Source of the DNA: Shouchella tritolerans | Lineage (GTDB): Bacteria; Bacillota; Bacilli; Bacillales; Bacillaceae_D | NCBI RefSeq assembly: GCF_025770735.1 | Contig: NZ_JAODPB010000004.1 | Coordinates: 124,001-188,000, forward strand | Direction of reading: 5' to 3' | Length of the DNA: 64,000 nt | In this document: in pieces, positions 7,595-16,034 of the stretch | Numbering within the stretch: position 1 is the stretch's first letter | Layout: every line of letters starts with the position of its first letter | Made by a program: the position numbers and the translations under genes | The notes under the pieces: generated by a model | What the model was told of the DNA's origin: nothing | Seen by the model: only the letters and a program-made list of their open reading frames with translations | Databases searched by the model: none

Positions 7595-9027
7595 CCGTGA
7601 TGCTCCCCTCCATGATTAATCGCTTGCCCACAAGTCGGGCAAATACCGAGCGCTTTTAGTGTTTTCGTATAACGATCATTCAACTGCTTTTCCTCAGCCA
7701 GCTTTTCTTTCACAAACGCTTGTCCGTCAGCAGCACGTTTTGTCACTTCTGCCAACTGCCTTTTATAATCCTTTAACTTCATTAAAAGCTTCGTCGTTTC
7801 AGTCGCCTCGTTTAACTGTTGGGCTGCTTGCTCTGTCCCTTTCAATTCTGCACTGGTGGCCTTCACTGATGTATATTCGTGCTTCGTTTGCTGCCACTGG
7901 CGTGCAAGTTTTTCGAGCCGTTCTTTTTTGGCTTGCTCCTCTTCCATTCGTACAAGCTGCTTCCTGTCTAAACTTTGCACAAAAGCTGTTTGCGCCATTG
8001 CCTTCGTCAATGTTTGCTCATTGTCCTTTATTGCCTGGCATTGTTGCTCAAGATTTGTCAGACGCACATAACGAGCCGCCTCGTTTCGTATGGCCTGGTG
8101 AAGGCTATAAGCGCTGTCTACTTGGGCTGTTTTTGAAAGCCATAAGGAGCAAGTACTACTGTCTTTTTCGAGCCGTGTCCATTGTTCAGCCAACTGACTA
8201 AGGCGCTTGCTTTTAACGGCCAGGGCACGCAACTGTTCATAACGAATTTCCCAATCAGCAAGCTGGGCTACACTTGCTTTTTGTTTATTGGCCTCTGCTT
8301 TGGCTCTTGTCAGCTCTATGTAACGGGCATGCCATTGCTTCAGCTTCGCCAACCTCTCCTGGGCAGCTTTGGCTAGCCGCAATTTTTCAAAGCCTTTGTC
8401 CAGTTTCGCTTTCGCCTTCTCAAGCCCATCAAATGGTGCGAGCGCCGTTTTGGCTTCCTCTACTTCTGCTTGTTTCTGTTTGATTCGTTGGCTAAGTCCG
8501 TACACATCTTTAGAGGTATCGCGGATCGCCATATCTAAATAGTGGGCACCGCTCATGCGGCCAATTGTCTTGGCGCGCAGCGATCCTGGCGCTTCCAACA
8601 AAAAGGGCCCATCTAACTGCTGGGCAATTTGCAAATGCCACTCATTATCGCCATCGATTCGGAACGGCCTCATGCCATGGGCTTGGATCACTTCTTCAGG
8701 CACTTGGCTGCCAAACCCTTCAAGCACCAAGTCTTGCCCTCCTGGCTCTTTTAAGATATAGCGATTTTTTGAGCTTGTCCGCTCGCGGATGATGAGACGT
8801 CCTGAGTCCATTGTGATCGTCACACGGACAAAATCCGCACCGACACGGATGAAATCTGTTCCCCTCGGCTGGTTAAACAATGCCCAGCGAACTGCCCGCA
8901 AGACGGCAGTCTTGCCGCTGTCAGATTGGCCAACAATGACATTTAGACCTTTGTCAAATTGCAGCGTGCTATCTAAATGGGATTGGAAATTTTCAAGCCT
9001 GACGCTTACAATATTATTCAGTTTCAT
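7591..9027 (-). CDS. N-terminal ATPase half of a split Rad50/SbcC-like protein, ending at a zinc-hook CxxC
   Basis: The 478-residue product starts with a Rad50-like N-lobe: SVRLENFQSH, then Walker A GQSDSGKTAVLRA (about 33-45) and a Q-loop-like region near 150. A long coiled coil follows (about 175-455), and CPTCGQ (Cys463, Cys466) lies 13-16 residues from the C-terminus. In a normal Rad50/SbcC, CxxC marks the zinc-hook apex and is followed by the returning coil and the Walker B lobe. Here the gene stops just after the hook, and the returning part is encoded by the next two genes. The start lies inside the 3' end of the nuclease gene (14-base overlap). It should act with the Mre11-like nuclease on DNA ends or hairpins; this role is inferred. 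Confidence 0.82.
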   Translation of the reverse strand: MKLNNIVSVRLENFQSHLDSTLQFDKGLNVIVGQSDSGKTAVLRAVRWALFNQPRGTDFIRVGADFVRVTITMDSGRLIIRERTSSKNRYILKEPGGQDLVLEGFGSQVPEEVIQAHGMRPFRIDGDNEWHLQIAQQLDGPFLLEAPGSLRAKTIGRMSGAHYLDMAIRDTSKDVYGLSQRIKQKQAEVEEAKTALAPFDGLEKAKAKLDKGFEKLRLAKAAQERLAKLKQWHARYIELTRAKAEANKQKASVAQLADWEIRYEQLRALAVKSKRLSQLAEQWTRLEKDSSTCSLWLSKTAQVDSAYSLHQAIRNEAARYVRLTNLEQQCQAIKDNEQTLTKAMAQTAFVQSLDRKQLVRMEEEQAKKERLEKLARQWQQTKHEYTSVKATSAELKGTEQAAQQLNEATETTKLLMKLKDYKRQLAEVTKRAADGQAFVKEKLAEEKQLNDRYTKTLKALGICPTCGQAINHGGEHHG

Positions 9028-10006
9028 CACGCTCCCAGCGCTCTTCCACGACTGTCATCCGCCTTAGCGCTTCCTGTTTTACTTTGTCTTCCACACCTTG
9101 CAAAGAGGCAAGCTCGCGAATGATTTCACCCATTTGCAGCGTTTGGAAATCGGCCTGCTCTCTCACTTGCTGGACAAAGGCGTGAAGTTTTTCTTCCTGG
9201 TGGCTTGCTTTTTCGACGTAAGCCCTGTCCAACACGTCACTGCCTTTTTGAGCGACAGTCAGCGTCTCTTCCCGTAGCGTTATGCCTTCTTTTGTCACGG
9301 TACCAATAATGACTTTAGGCAGCCGTTCTACTTCTGTCCAATGGTTGTTAATCCTCGCTATCGCACCTGGATTGCAGATAAATTTGCCGTTTTGCTCTTT
9401 AATGCCGAAGCCTGTATGGTAATGCCCTGTCAAAATAACATCGGCGCTCGTTCCCCAAATGTGGTCAATCAGCGTATGAGGAATGCCATCAGGCAGTGCT
9501 TTTTCGACGAGCATGCTATGGACAAGGTGGATCATCGCATCTGCTTCTGTTTCATTGATCGGGTAATAGTCTAGCTTAGGGTCACGCTGGTCGAGCTCGT
9601 AATGGTATGGCTGGCCAGACACTTGCACACGGACGCCAGCTTTTTCGATCAAAATCGGCTTGCCAGGATGGACGAGCTTCATAATGCCAAACGCATCAAG
9701 GAGACCAAGCATCGTCCGTGACACCGTCTCTGGGTTATGACCAAATGTATCATGGTTCCCGGAAATTGTGTATATGGGCGCTGGCGCTTCCCGGAAAATT
9801 TGTGCGAATTGGCCAACTGTGCTTGGCGATAAGTCAGGCCTGTCAAAAACATCACCGCCGTGAAGAAGCACATCCACTTGTTCACGGTCGGCAATTGCCA
9901 TTATTTCTGTAAGCTTTTGTTTCATTGTTTCTGGAAACGCATCTAAACGGTTTTTAGGCGCTGTCCCCCGAATATGGGTATCGGTAAAATATAAAAACGT
10001 GACCAT
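9014..10006 (-). CDS. Mre11/SbcD-like metallophosphoesterase (DNA repair exonuclease family)
   Basis: The 330-residue product has the calcineurin-like nuclease motifs in order: FTDTHIRG (Asp9, His11), LLHGGDVFDRP (Asp52), ISGNHDTFG (Asn84, His85) and ILTGHYHTG. A C-terminal helical extension (about 260-330) could be the capping/ATPase-binding region. These are the motifs of Mre11/SbcD, which binds two Mn ions and cuts DNA ends and hairpins in concert with an SMC-type ATPase. Its 3' end overlaps the ATPase gene, so the proteins probably form one complex. It starts 198 bases after recA on the same strand. It is shorter than SbcD of the sbcCD pair and may be of phage-like ancestry; whether a normal sbcCD exists elsewhere cannot be seen here. 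Confidence 0.85.
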   Translation of the reverse strand: MVTFLYFTDTHIRGTAPKNRLDAFPETMKQKLTEIMAIADREQVDVLLHGGDVFDRPDLSPSTVGQFAQIFREAPAPIYTISGNHDTFGHNPETVSRTMLGLLDAFGIMKLVHPGKPILIEKAGVRVQVSGQPYHYELDQRDPKLDYYPINETEADAMIHLVHSMLVEKALPDGIPHTLIDHIWGTSADVILTGHYHTGFGIKEQNGKFICNPGAIARINNHWTEVERLPKVIIGTVTKEGITLREETLTVAQKGSDVLDRAYVEKASHQEEKLHAFVQQVREQADFQTLQMGEIIRELASLQGVEDKVKQEALRRMTVVEERWERDETE

Positions 10007-10110
10007 TTTATCCCGTCGGCTCCTTTTGCAAGTGAAACTGCTTCTTAATCCTTATAAAAAAAGCCCCCTCAACGGTTGCAGCCACTGAAATCCCGTTTTT
10101 TTCAAATACA

Positions 10111-10145
10111 GAGGAAAGAACATGGCGTAGGCCAGATCTTTCCTC
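10111..10145. other. Hairpin between recA and the nuclease gene
   Basis: A perfect 9-bp inverted repeat (GAGGAAAGA/TCTTTCCTC) encloses an inner TGGC/GCCA stem. It lies 60 bases after the recA stop. There is no adjacent T run on the minus strand, so it is not a standard terminator; it could be an mRNA 3'-end stabiliser, a processing site or a partial terminator. Confidence 0.5.
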
Positions 10146-10204
10146 CTCTTGTATGGGCGTCTATCAGCGGACTCTGTTCGGGAGCCTCGTAAATGTTGTT
10201 CGCT

Positions 10205-11257
10205 TTATTTTAAATCTAAAGGCACATCTTCAAAAGCTTGTTCTTCAGCTGCCTCTTCCAGCTTCGCTTCCCCGTCGAGCCCGTGGTGGTCACGAATCAA
10301 ACGCTCAATTTCAGCGGTAATTTCCGGGTTTTCTTTCAAGAATTGTTTTGAATTTTCGCGGCCTTGCCCGAGGCGGTCGCCTTTGTAAGAATACCAAGCA
10401 CCGCTTTTTTCGACAATATCGAGTTCCGACGCAATGTCAAGCATCGAACCTTCCCTGGAAATGCCTTCTCCGTACATAATGTCGACTTCCGCTAAACGGA
10501 AAGGCGGAGCTACTTTATTTTTGACGACTTTGATTTTGGTGCGGTTGCCGACAATCTCATTCCCTTGCTTCAACGCCTCGGCACGGCGCACTTCCAAGCG
10601 GACGGACGAGTAAAATTTAAGGGCGCGCCCCCCTGGCGTTGTTTCTGGATTGCCGAACATAACACCGACTTTTTCACGGATTTGGTTGATGAAAATCGCA
10701 ATCGTTTTCGACTTATTGATCGCTCCTGATAATTTCCGAAGCGCTTGTGACATTAAGCGTGCTTGCAAGCCAACATGCGAGTCGCCCATTTCCCCTTCAA
10801 TTTCCGCTTTTGGCACGAGCGCAGCTACACTATCAATGACAATAATATCAAGAGCACCACTGCGGACGAGCGCTTCAGCAATTTCAAGTGCCTGTTCGCC
10901 TGTATCAGGTTGGGACAGCAGGAGCTCATCGATATTAACGCCTAGTTTGCTCGCATAGACAGGATCAAGGGCATGCTCAGCATCTATAAAAGCTGCTTGG
11001 CCACCATTGCGCTGCACTTCAGCAATTGCATGGAGGGCAACGGTCGTTTTACCGGAAGATTCCGGGCCATATACTTCAATGACTCTTCCTTTTGGATAGC
11101 CGCCTACACCAAGGGCAATATCAAGGGCAAGGGCGCCGCTCGAGACCGTCGATACGCGCTGTTCAGCCTGTTCACCTAGCTTCATGACAGAGCCTTTGCC
11201 AAATTGTTTTTCAATATGGCGTAAAGCCATGTCAAGCGCTTGTTTTCTATCACTCAT
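10205..11257 (-). CDS. recA: Recombinase RecA
   Basis: ATP-dependent strand-exchange protein and SOS co-protease. The 350-residue product (B. subtilis 348) has [20 protein letters not shown], Walker [13 protein letters not shown], the LexA/strand-exchange region [16 protein letters not shown], the L2 loop sequence [14 protein letters not shown] and an acidic C-terminal tail. AAGGAGA lies 8 bases before the ATG at 11257; an earlier ATG two codons upstream is too close to it. It has its own SigA promoter and LexA box (11337-11388), so it is expected to be SOS-induced. A DEAD-box helicase gene lies between cinA and recA, unlike in B. subtilis. Confidence 0.98.
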   Translation of the reverse strand: MSDRKQALDMALRHIEKQFGKGSVMKLGEQAEQRVSTVSSGALALDIALGVGGYPKGRVIEVYGPESSGKTTVALHAIAEVQRNGGQAAFIDAEHALDPVYASKLGVNIDELLLSQPDTGEQALEIAEALVRSGALDIIVIDSVAALVPKAEIEGEMGDSHVGLQARLMSQALRKLSGAINKSKTIAIFINQIREKVGVMFGNPETTPGGRALKFYSSVRLEVRRAEALKQGNEIVGNRTKIKVVKNKVAPPFRLAEVDIMYGEGISREGSMLDIASELDIVEKSGAWYSYKGDRLGQGRENSKQFLKENPEITAEIERLIRDHHGLDGEAKLEEAAEEQAFEDVPLDLK

Positions 11258-11336
11258 GTTCATCTCTCCTTGTCAATTCGCTCATTTCTATCGTTATCCA
11301 TGTAAGGGACAATGTTGTAAGTCTTCGCATGAGTCT

Positions 11337-11365
11337 ATCATAACGCGTTTTGCTTCGTTTGCCAA
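11337..11365 (-). promoter_or_regulatory. SigA promoter of recA
   Basis: TTGGCA (11360-11365) and TATGAT (11337-11342) on the minus strand with an exact 17-base spacer, about 80 bases upstream of the recA start codon. Close to the SigA consensus. Confidence 0.75.
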
Positions 11366-11374
11366 TAGTTTTTG

Positions 11375-11388
11375 CGAACATTTATTCG
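11375..11388. promoter_or_regulatory. LexA (DinR) box upstream of recA
   Basis: CGAACATTTATTCG on the plus strand matches the Bacillus SOS-box consensus CGAAC-N4-GTTCG at 9 of 10 positions. It lies 9 bases upstream of the recA -35 hexamer, as expected for an SOS-controlled recA. Confidence 0.8.
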
Positions 11389-11407
11389 TCTTTTTTTACG
11401 ACAAATA

Positions 11408-11436
11408 GGAAAGACCGGGCGGAACCCGGCCTTTCC
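11408..11436 (-). terminator. Probable terminator downstream of the DEAD-box helicase gene
   Basis: A GGAAAGnCCGGG/CCCGGnCTTTCC stem with a single mismatch and a 5-base loop, followed on the minus strand by only a weak T run. It separates the cinA-helicase unit from the recA promoter. Confidence 0.6.
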
Positions 11437-11493
11437 GACTGTAAATACTACGTGTTGTGGCCAAAGCAACCCAGCAAGCTTTGGTCAAGGAGT

Positions 11494-13107
11494 CTATGAA
11501 CGGCGTGAGCCTGCTGGCGTGCGCCGCTCCCGTTTCGGGCGAGGCTTAGCAGGTTCAAGATTGACGCGCGCTCCATTAATACGGGAATAGCGCAAGCCTT
11601 CATACACAAATGGCGCAGCCTCTTCTGGTACATCGACAAAGGAAAAGTTTTCAAAGATGTCGATGCGGCCAATCGATTTGACAGGAATGCCGACAAGGCG
11701 ACCGATCTCTTCGCCAAGAATTTTCGGCGTCAAATTGACGTTTCGCCCAACATTGATGAAGAAGCGGACCATTCCTTTGGCACCGCCTGTGTCACCAAAG
11801 CTGTAGCCAGCATCTTCGGTTGCCGTCTCTGTCGAAAACTTTAATTTCAATAGCGCCGCAACCACTTGTTTAGGGTCTTGCTCAGCAAGAATTTCATCTA
11901 CAAGGGGCAAGAACAACTCCATTTCTTTGCCACCTTGCTCAATTGTATCCTCGATTAAGTTTTTCCAAGAGCTTTGCTGTTTTTCAACAACTTCTTCAAT
12001 CGTCGGCACGCTCGCTGACGGAATGTGCATCTTGATTTCTTTTTCAATAGAACGGAGATGCTTCATCTCCCGTGGTGTCACCAACGTAATCGCTGCGCCT
12101 GTCCGGCCCGCTCGCCCTGTACGCCCAATCCGGTGCACATAGCTTTCAGGATCTTGTGGAATATCGTAGTTGATTACATGGCTGACATTTTCCACGTCGA
12201 TGCCCCTGGCAGCTACGTCTGTAGCAATGAGGAACTCGATCGATGAGTCGCGGAATTTTTTCATGACCACATCACGCTGAGATTGTGTCAAGTCGCCATG
12301 GAGACCATCAACAAGATAGCCCCTTGCTTGGAGCGCTTCTGTCAATTCAGCGACGCCTTTTTTCGTGCGGCAAAACAAAATGCCGAGCTCCACATCATCG
12401 CTATCAATGATGCGGCAAAGGGAGTCAATTTTATTCCGCTCCAATACTTTATAATAAACTTGGTTGATCGAAGGCGCTGTCACCTCGCCCTTATTAATCG
12501 TCACTGTTTTCGGATCGTTCATGTATTTTCGTGACAGCTTGCGGATCGCAGGCGGCATCGTGGCAGAAAACAACAACGTTTGTCGAACTTGATTGACTTC
12601 CTTTAGAATCGCTTCGATGTCATCGACAAAGCCCATATCGAGCATTTCATCGGCTTCGTCAAGGACAACGGTATGGACCGAATTAAGCTTGAGCGTTCCA
12701 CGCCGCAAATGGTCAAGCATCCGCCCTGGGGTACCAATCACTACTTGCACTCCTTGGCGCAACGCTTTGATTTGGTGGCCGATTGATTGCCCGCCGTAAA
12801 TCGGCAACGTCCGAATCCGTTTATGAGCCGATAGCTTTTGCAGTTCTCCGGAAACTTGAATGGCCAATTCCCTTGTTGGCGTCAAAATTAACGCTTGAAT
12901 GTAACGCTCTTCGGTCACTTTATCGACAACTGGTATCCCAAAAGCAGCTGTTTTTCCAGTACCTGTTTGCGCCTGGCCAATTACATCGCCACCTGTCAAA
13001 ATAGCAGGAATCGCTTTTTCTTGGATAGGGGATGGTTCTTCAAACCCCATATCTTGGATTGCTTGTTTCACTTGGTCCGAAATATCAAAGTCTGTAAAAT
13101 AGGTCAT
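11494..13107 (-). CDS. DEAD-box ATP-dependent RNA helicase with C-terminal DbpA-type RNA-binding domain
   Basis: RNA helicase of the DeaD/CshA group, expected to act in ribosome assembly or mRNA turnover. The 537-residue product has the Q motif, AQTGTGKTAAFGIP, PTRELAIQ, TPGRMLDHL, DEADEML, LFSATMP and HRIGRTGRAGRTG. From about 440 to 515 comes a DbpA-like RRM (RFFINVGRNVNLTPKILG, ENFSFVDVPEEA) and then a short Arg-rich tail. The ATG overlaps the cinA stop (ATGA) with AAAGGAG upstream. B. subtilis has recA directly after cinA, so this gene is an addition to the locus. I cannot assign it firmly to cshA or deaD. Confidence 0.92.
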   Translation of the reverse strand: MTYFTDFDISDQVKQAIQDMGFEEPSPIQEKAIPAILTGGDVIGQAQTGTGKTAAFGIPVVDKVTEERYIQALILTPTRELAIQVSGELQKLSAHKRIRTLPIYGGQSIGHQIKALRQGVQVVIGTPGRMLDHLRRGTLKLNSVHTVVLDEADEMLDMGFVDDIEAILKEVNQVRQTLLFSATMPPAIRKLSRKYMNDPKTVTINKGEVTAPSINQVYYKVLERNKIDSLCRIIDSDDVELGILFCRTKKGVAELTEALQARGYLVDGLHGDLTQSQRDVVMKKFRDSSIEFLIATDVAARGIDVENVSHVINYDIPQDPESYVHRIGRTGRAGRTGAAITLVTPREMKHLRSIEKEIKMHIPSASVPTIEEVVEKQQSSWKNLIEDTIEQGGKEMELFLPLVDEILAEQDPKQVVAALLKLKFSTETATEDAGYSFGDTGGAKGMVRFFINVGRNVNLTPKILGEEIGRLVGIPVKSIGRIDIFENFSFVDVPEEAAPFVYEGLRYSRINGARVNLEPAKPRPKRERRTPAGSRRS

Positions 13108-14357
13108 TTACTACCATTGCTCCTTTTCAATTCTTCCAGTAAATAAAAATAGCCAAATTTCACCGCCCGCATTCGTACGGCATTGCGTCCTCCGGATAAA
13201 GACAGCGTGTATACGCGCTCTTTCCCTCCTGGCAAAAGAAGCGCCAGAAAAACGGTGCCCGCTTCGTGGCCCTCTTGCCCCCCAGGGCCAGCCACTCCTG
13301 TAAAAGAGATGGCAATATCAGAACCGCAACGTGTTTTGACGCCACGTGCCATTTCCAACGCACATGCTTCGCTGATGGCGCCGTCGCTAGCAAGGGTGGC
13401 GCTTGAAACATGAAGCAATTGCTGCTTCAGTTCATTGGAGTAAGCAGTCACGCTCCCTTTTAGCACGTCCGATGCGCCAGCGAACGCAGCCAATTCGCTT
13501 GAGAAAAGCCCGGCAGTCACGCTTTCGGCACTGGCAATTGTCAAGCCGCTCGCCTGCAAACGCAAAAACGTTTCCTTGACCAGCGTCGTTTCGTTGTAGC
13601 CGTACAAATATGAACCGACCCGTTTCCGAATCAATGCTTCCGTTTCATCAAGCAAACGGGCAGCTTCATTTTTATCTGCATGCTTTACAGTCAAGCGCAG
13701 TTTCACTTCCCCATCACCAGCCAGTGGAGCGATTGTTGGGTTCGTTTGCGTCGCAATCAAGTCCAAAAGGTCTGTTTCTAATTGTGATTCCCCAATTCCA
13801 AAAAAATGAAGCACACGGGAAGTGATTTCTGTATGTTCAGTTGCACCTAACAGTTTAGGCAAAAGCTCGTTGACGAACATCGGCTTCATTTCGCTCGGTG
13901 GCCCAGGCAAAAGCGCCAATTTTTTCCCGTCTTCAAGCTGGCATAGCATTCCCGGAGCCATGCCATGACGGTTTGCAAGGACGGTGCAGCCTTCAATCAC
14001 ATAGGCTTGCTTTTTGTTGTTAGGCGTCATGACACGGTTGTGGCGCTTAAAATAATGTTCAATTTCATGAAGAGCGGCTTCATCGTATACAAGCCTTTTC
14101 CCACAAAACGCCGCGACCGTTTCTTTCGTCAAATCATCCTTTGTCGGGCCAAGCCCGCCCGTTAAGATGACGAGATCGGCACGCTCGTGCGCTTCTTGAA
14201 GTGCCTTTTTTAGCCTGTCCGCGTTATCTCCCACAACTGTGTGCCGGTACACGTCGACACCAATGCTTGCTAGCTGTTTAGAAATAAACTGGCCATTTGT
14301 ATTGGCGATCTGGCCAAGAAGCAGCTCTGAGCCAACGGCAATTATTTCTGCATTCAA
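13104..14357 (-). CDS. cinA: CinA, competence/damage-inducible protein (NMN deamidase-type C-terminal domain)
   Basis: CinA combines a molybdopterin-binding-like/pyrophosphatase domain with a C-terminal CinA domain that in many bacteria has nicotinamide mononucleotide deamidase activity; in Bacillus it lies upstream of recA. The 417-residue product shows IAVGSELLLGQIANTN, ILTGGLGPTKDDLT and LPGPPSEMKPMF in the N-terminal domain, and ASAESVTAGLFSSELA and SFTGVAGPGGQEG in the C-terminal domain. The start is a TTG with GAGAGG upstream. It follows pgsA closely (13 bases), making a pgsA-cinA-helicase unit. Confidence 0.95.
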   Translation of the reverse strand: MNAEIIAVGSELLLGQIANTNGQFISKQLASIGVDVYRHTVVGDNADRLKKALQEAHERADLVILTGGLGPTKDDLTKETVAAFCGKRLVYDEAALHEIEHYFKRHNRVMTPNNKKQAYVIEGCTVLANRHGMAPGMLCQLEDGKKLALLPGPPSEMKPMFVNELLPKLLGATEHTEITSRVLHFFGIGESQLETDLLDLIATQTNPTIAPLAGDGEVKLRLTVKHADKNEAARLLDETEALIRKRVGSYLYGYNETTLVKETFLRLQASGLTIASAESVTAGLFSSELAAFAGASDVLKGSVTAYSNELKQQLLHVSSATLASDGAISEACALEMARGVKTRCGSDIAISFTGVAGPGGQEGHEAGTVFLALLLPGGKERVYTLSLSGGRNAVRMRAVKFGYFYLLEELKRSNGSK

Positions 14358-14370
14358 TCCATCCTCTCCC

Positions 14371-14949
14371 TTACATCGATTTTAGAATGACGTGTTTGTT
14401 TTTCACAAAATATTCGATTCCAGACCAGATCGTTAACAGAGCCGCGATCCACAGCATTATGGAAGCAAATGGAAATGAAAGAGCTGAAAAAGGGATATTA
14501 TGTAAAAGACTAGCAATAATAGCGATAATCTGGGTGAGCGTTTTCCATTTGCCCAGTTTGCTCGCCGCTATAACATCGCCTTCTGCTGCAGCAACTAAGC
14601 GAATGCCCGTTACCGCAAACTCACGACTAATAATGATAATGGCAATCCAAGCTGGCACGAGCTGCGCTTCCACTAACCCAATTAGGGCAGCGGTCACAAG
14701 GAGCTTGTCGGCCAAAGGATCGAGAAATTTGCCGAAGCTAGTGACAAGGTCAAGCTTCCGTGCATAGTAGCCGTCTAGCCAATCCGTGGCAGAGGCAACG
14801 ATAAAAATCGCTGTGGCCACAAGCATGCTGTATGTAATAGGCTGTTGAAACCACTCCGTTTCACCGAGTGGCCAATCGACAAGCAAAAACAGCATAAATG
14901 CCGGAATTAAACAAATCCGCGCTACGGTGATTTTATTTGCTAAATTCAA
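14371..14949 (-). CDS. pgsA: CDP-diacylglycerol-glycerol-3-phosphate 3-phosphatidyltransferase PgsA
   Basis: Integral membrane enzyme that makes phosphatidylglycerophosphate, the committed step to phosphatidylglycerol and cardiolipin. The CDP-alcohol transferase signature is clear in SATDWLDGYYARKLDLVTSFGKFLDPLADK, given here only to mark its span, within a protein with about five membrane helices. A TTG start at 14949 gives (M)NLANKITVARICLIP, matching the family N-terminus and a length of 192 (B. subtilis 193); a longer frame exists but adds an unrelated leader. It follows rodZ after a terminator. Confidence 0.95.
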   Translation of the reverse strand: MNLANKITVARICLIPAFMLFLLVDWPLGETEWFQQPITYSMLVATAIFIVASATDWLDGYYARKLDLVTSFGKFLDPLADKLLVTAALIGLVEAQLVPAWIAIIIISREFAVTGIRLVAAAEGDVIAASKLGKWKTLTQIIAIIASLLHNIPFSALSFPFASIMLWIAALLTIWSGIEYFVKNKHVILKSM

Positions 14950-15070
14950 AAGCTTCCCGTCCCTTCCTTTTTGCCAGTTTGCATGAAACCAGTCTGGACT
15001 CACTTTTTTATTGTACCATAGTTGGCACCGTACTGAAAAAAACAGCGCTTAATCAAAGACAACAACAACG

Positions 15071-15098
15071 AAAAAGTCCCCGGAACTAAGCCGGGAAC
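15071..15098 (-). terminator. Terminator downstream of rodZ
   Basis: GTTCCCGG pairs with CCGGGGAC (one G-U) around a 7-base loop, followed by TTTTT on the minus strand. It begins a few bases after the rodZ stop. Confidence 0.85.
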
Positions 15099-15104
15099 GA
15101 TTGG

Positions 15105-16013
15105 TTATTCTTGTTCTTCAACGGTAATGGTCACATATTGGTGATCCGTTTCCAAGAGTTCGACTTCAATGCCGTTCACTTCCACCCTTTCAACTCCATA
15201 ACCGTTGCCGATATTAAGCTCAAGGGCGTCAAGACCGCTCACGTCTGGCTCAAAGTCATCTTTGTAGTCTCCGCCGTTTTCTTCAATTGCCTGCCCATCG
15301 CGGTCACGGACTTGCACATAGGAGCCTTCTCCCATTTCCATTTTGAGCGTTTCAATTGCCTCCACGTTTGAAAGGATATAAGTGGAGACGTTGCCAGATG
15401 TCTCTTCTAATGAAAGTTCAGGCTCTGCATCTGTTTGCTCTTCTTCCGTTCCGCTTTCCTCGTCAGCTGCTTCGTCTTCGCCAGCTTCGTCTTTGTCAGC
15501 TGCTCCTTCGCCTTCCTCTTCATCGCCAGCATTCTCAGGCGGATCATACGTATCTGTTTGCCCGGCTTCTTGCTCATTCTGAACTTCGCCTCCGCTGTCA
15601 CGGCCGCTCACGTTCCAAATAAGAACGACGACGAGCACGACAGCAGCAATGAGTAGAATCGGCACTAAAATGGAAGCCAGCGATTTCCCACGGCCTTTTC
15701 CTGGCCTTGAAGGCGTTGTACGTGCGCTTGTTTTTACCCGTTCAGAGCGTGAAGGCAAATCAACTGCTTCCGTTTGCGGATTGGGCAGTTCGTTTTTATA
15801 CGTTTCCAGCACTTCATCGGCATCAAGGCCAATCGCTTCTGCATACGTCTTGACAAATGCCCGCGCATAAAAAATGCCCGGGAGCGTATCAAAATTGCCC
15901 TCTTCAATCGCTGCCAAATAACGTTTTTGAATTTTGGTCGTACGCTGCAGATCATCAAGCGTGATCTGTTTTTCCTCACGCGTCTCTTTTAAGTAATTCC
16001 CTAATTCTGACAT
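15105..16013 (-). CDS. rodZ: RodZ (YmfM), cell-shape protein with HTH domain and single membrane helix
   Basis: RodZ links MreB to the elongation machinery. The 302-residue product has a cytoplasmic Xre-like HTH (ELGNYLKETREEKQITLDDLQ; YLAAIEEGNFDTLPG), a basic juxtamembrane segment, one transmembrane helix (LASILVPILLIAAVVLVVVL, about 108-127) and an extracytoplasmic DUF4115-type C-terminal domain. The linker at about 134-190 is extremely Asp/Glu-rich, in keeping with exposure to alkaline medium. ATG at 16013 is chosen; an upstream GTG adds two residues. It lies between ymfK and pgsA as in B. subtilis. Confidence 0.93.
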   Translation of the reverse strand: MSELGNYLKETREEKQITLDDLQRTTKIQKRYLAAIEEGNFDTLPGIFYARAFVKTYAEAIGLDADEVLETYKNELPNPQTEAVDLPSRSERVKTSARTTPSRPGKGRGKSLASILVPILLIAAVVLVVVLIWNVSGRDSGGEVQNEQEAGQTDTYDPPENAGDEEEGEGAADKDEAGEDEAADEESGTEEEQTDAEPELSLEETSGNVSTYILSNVEAIETLKMEMGEGSYVQVRDRDGQAIEENGGDYKDDFEPDVSGLDALELNIGNGYGVERVEVNGIEVELLETDHQYVTITVEEQE

Positions 16014-16034
16014 GGTCACACCTACCTACAAACT

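Noticed and set aside
7659-8201. 180-codon plus-strand frame opposite the Rad50-like N-half
   Set aside because: Antisense shadow of coiled-coil coding sequence; no ribosome site and low-complexity translation.
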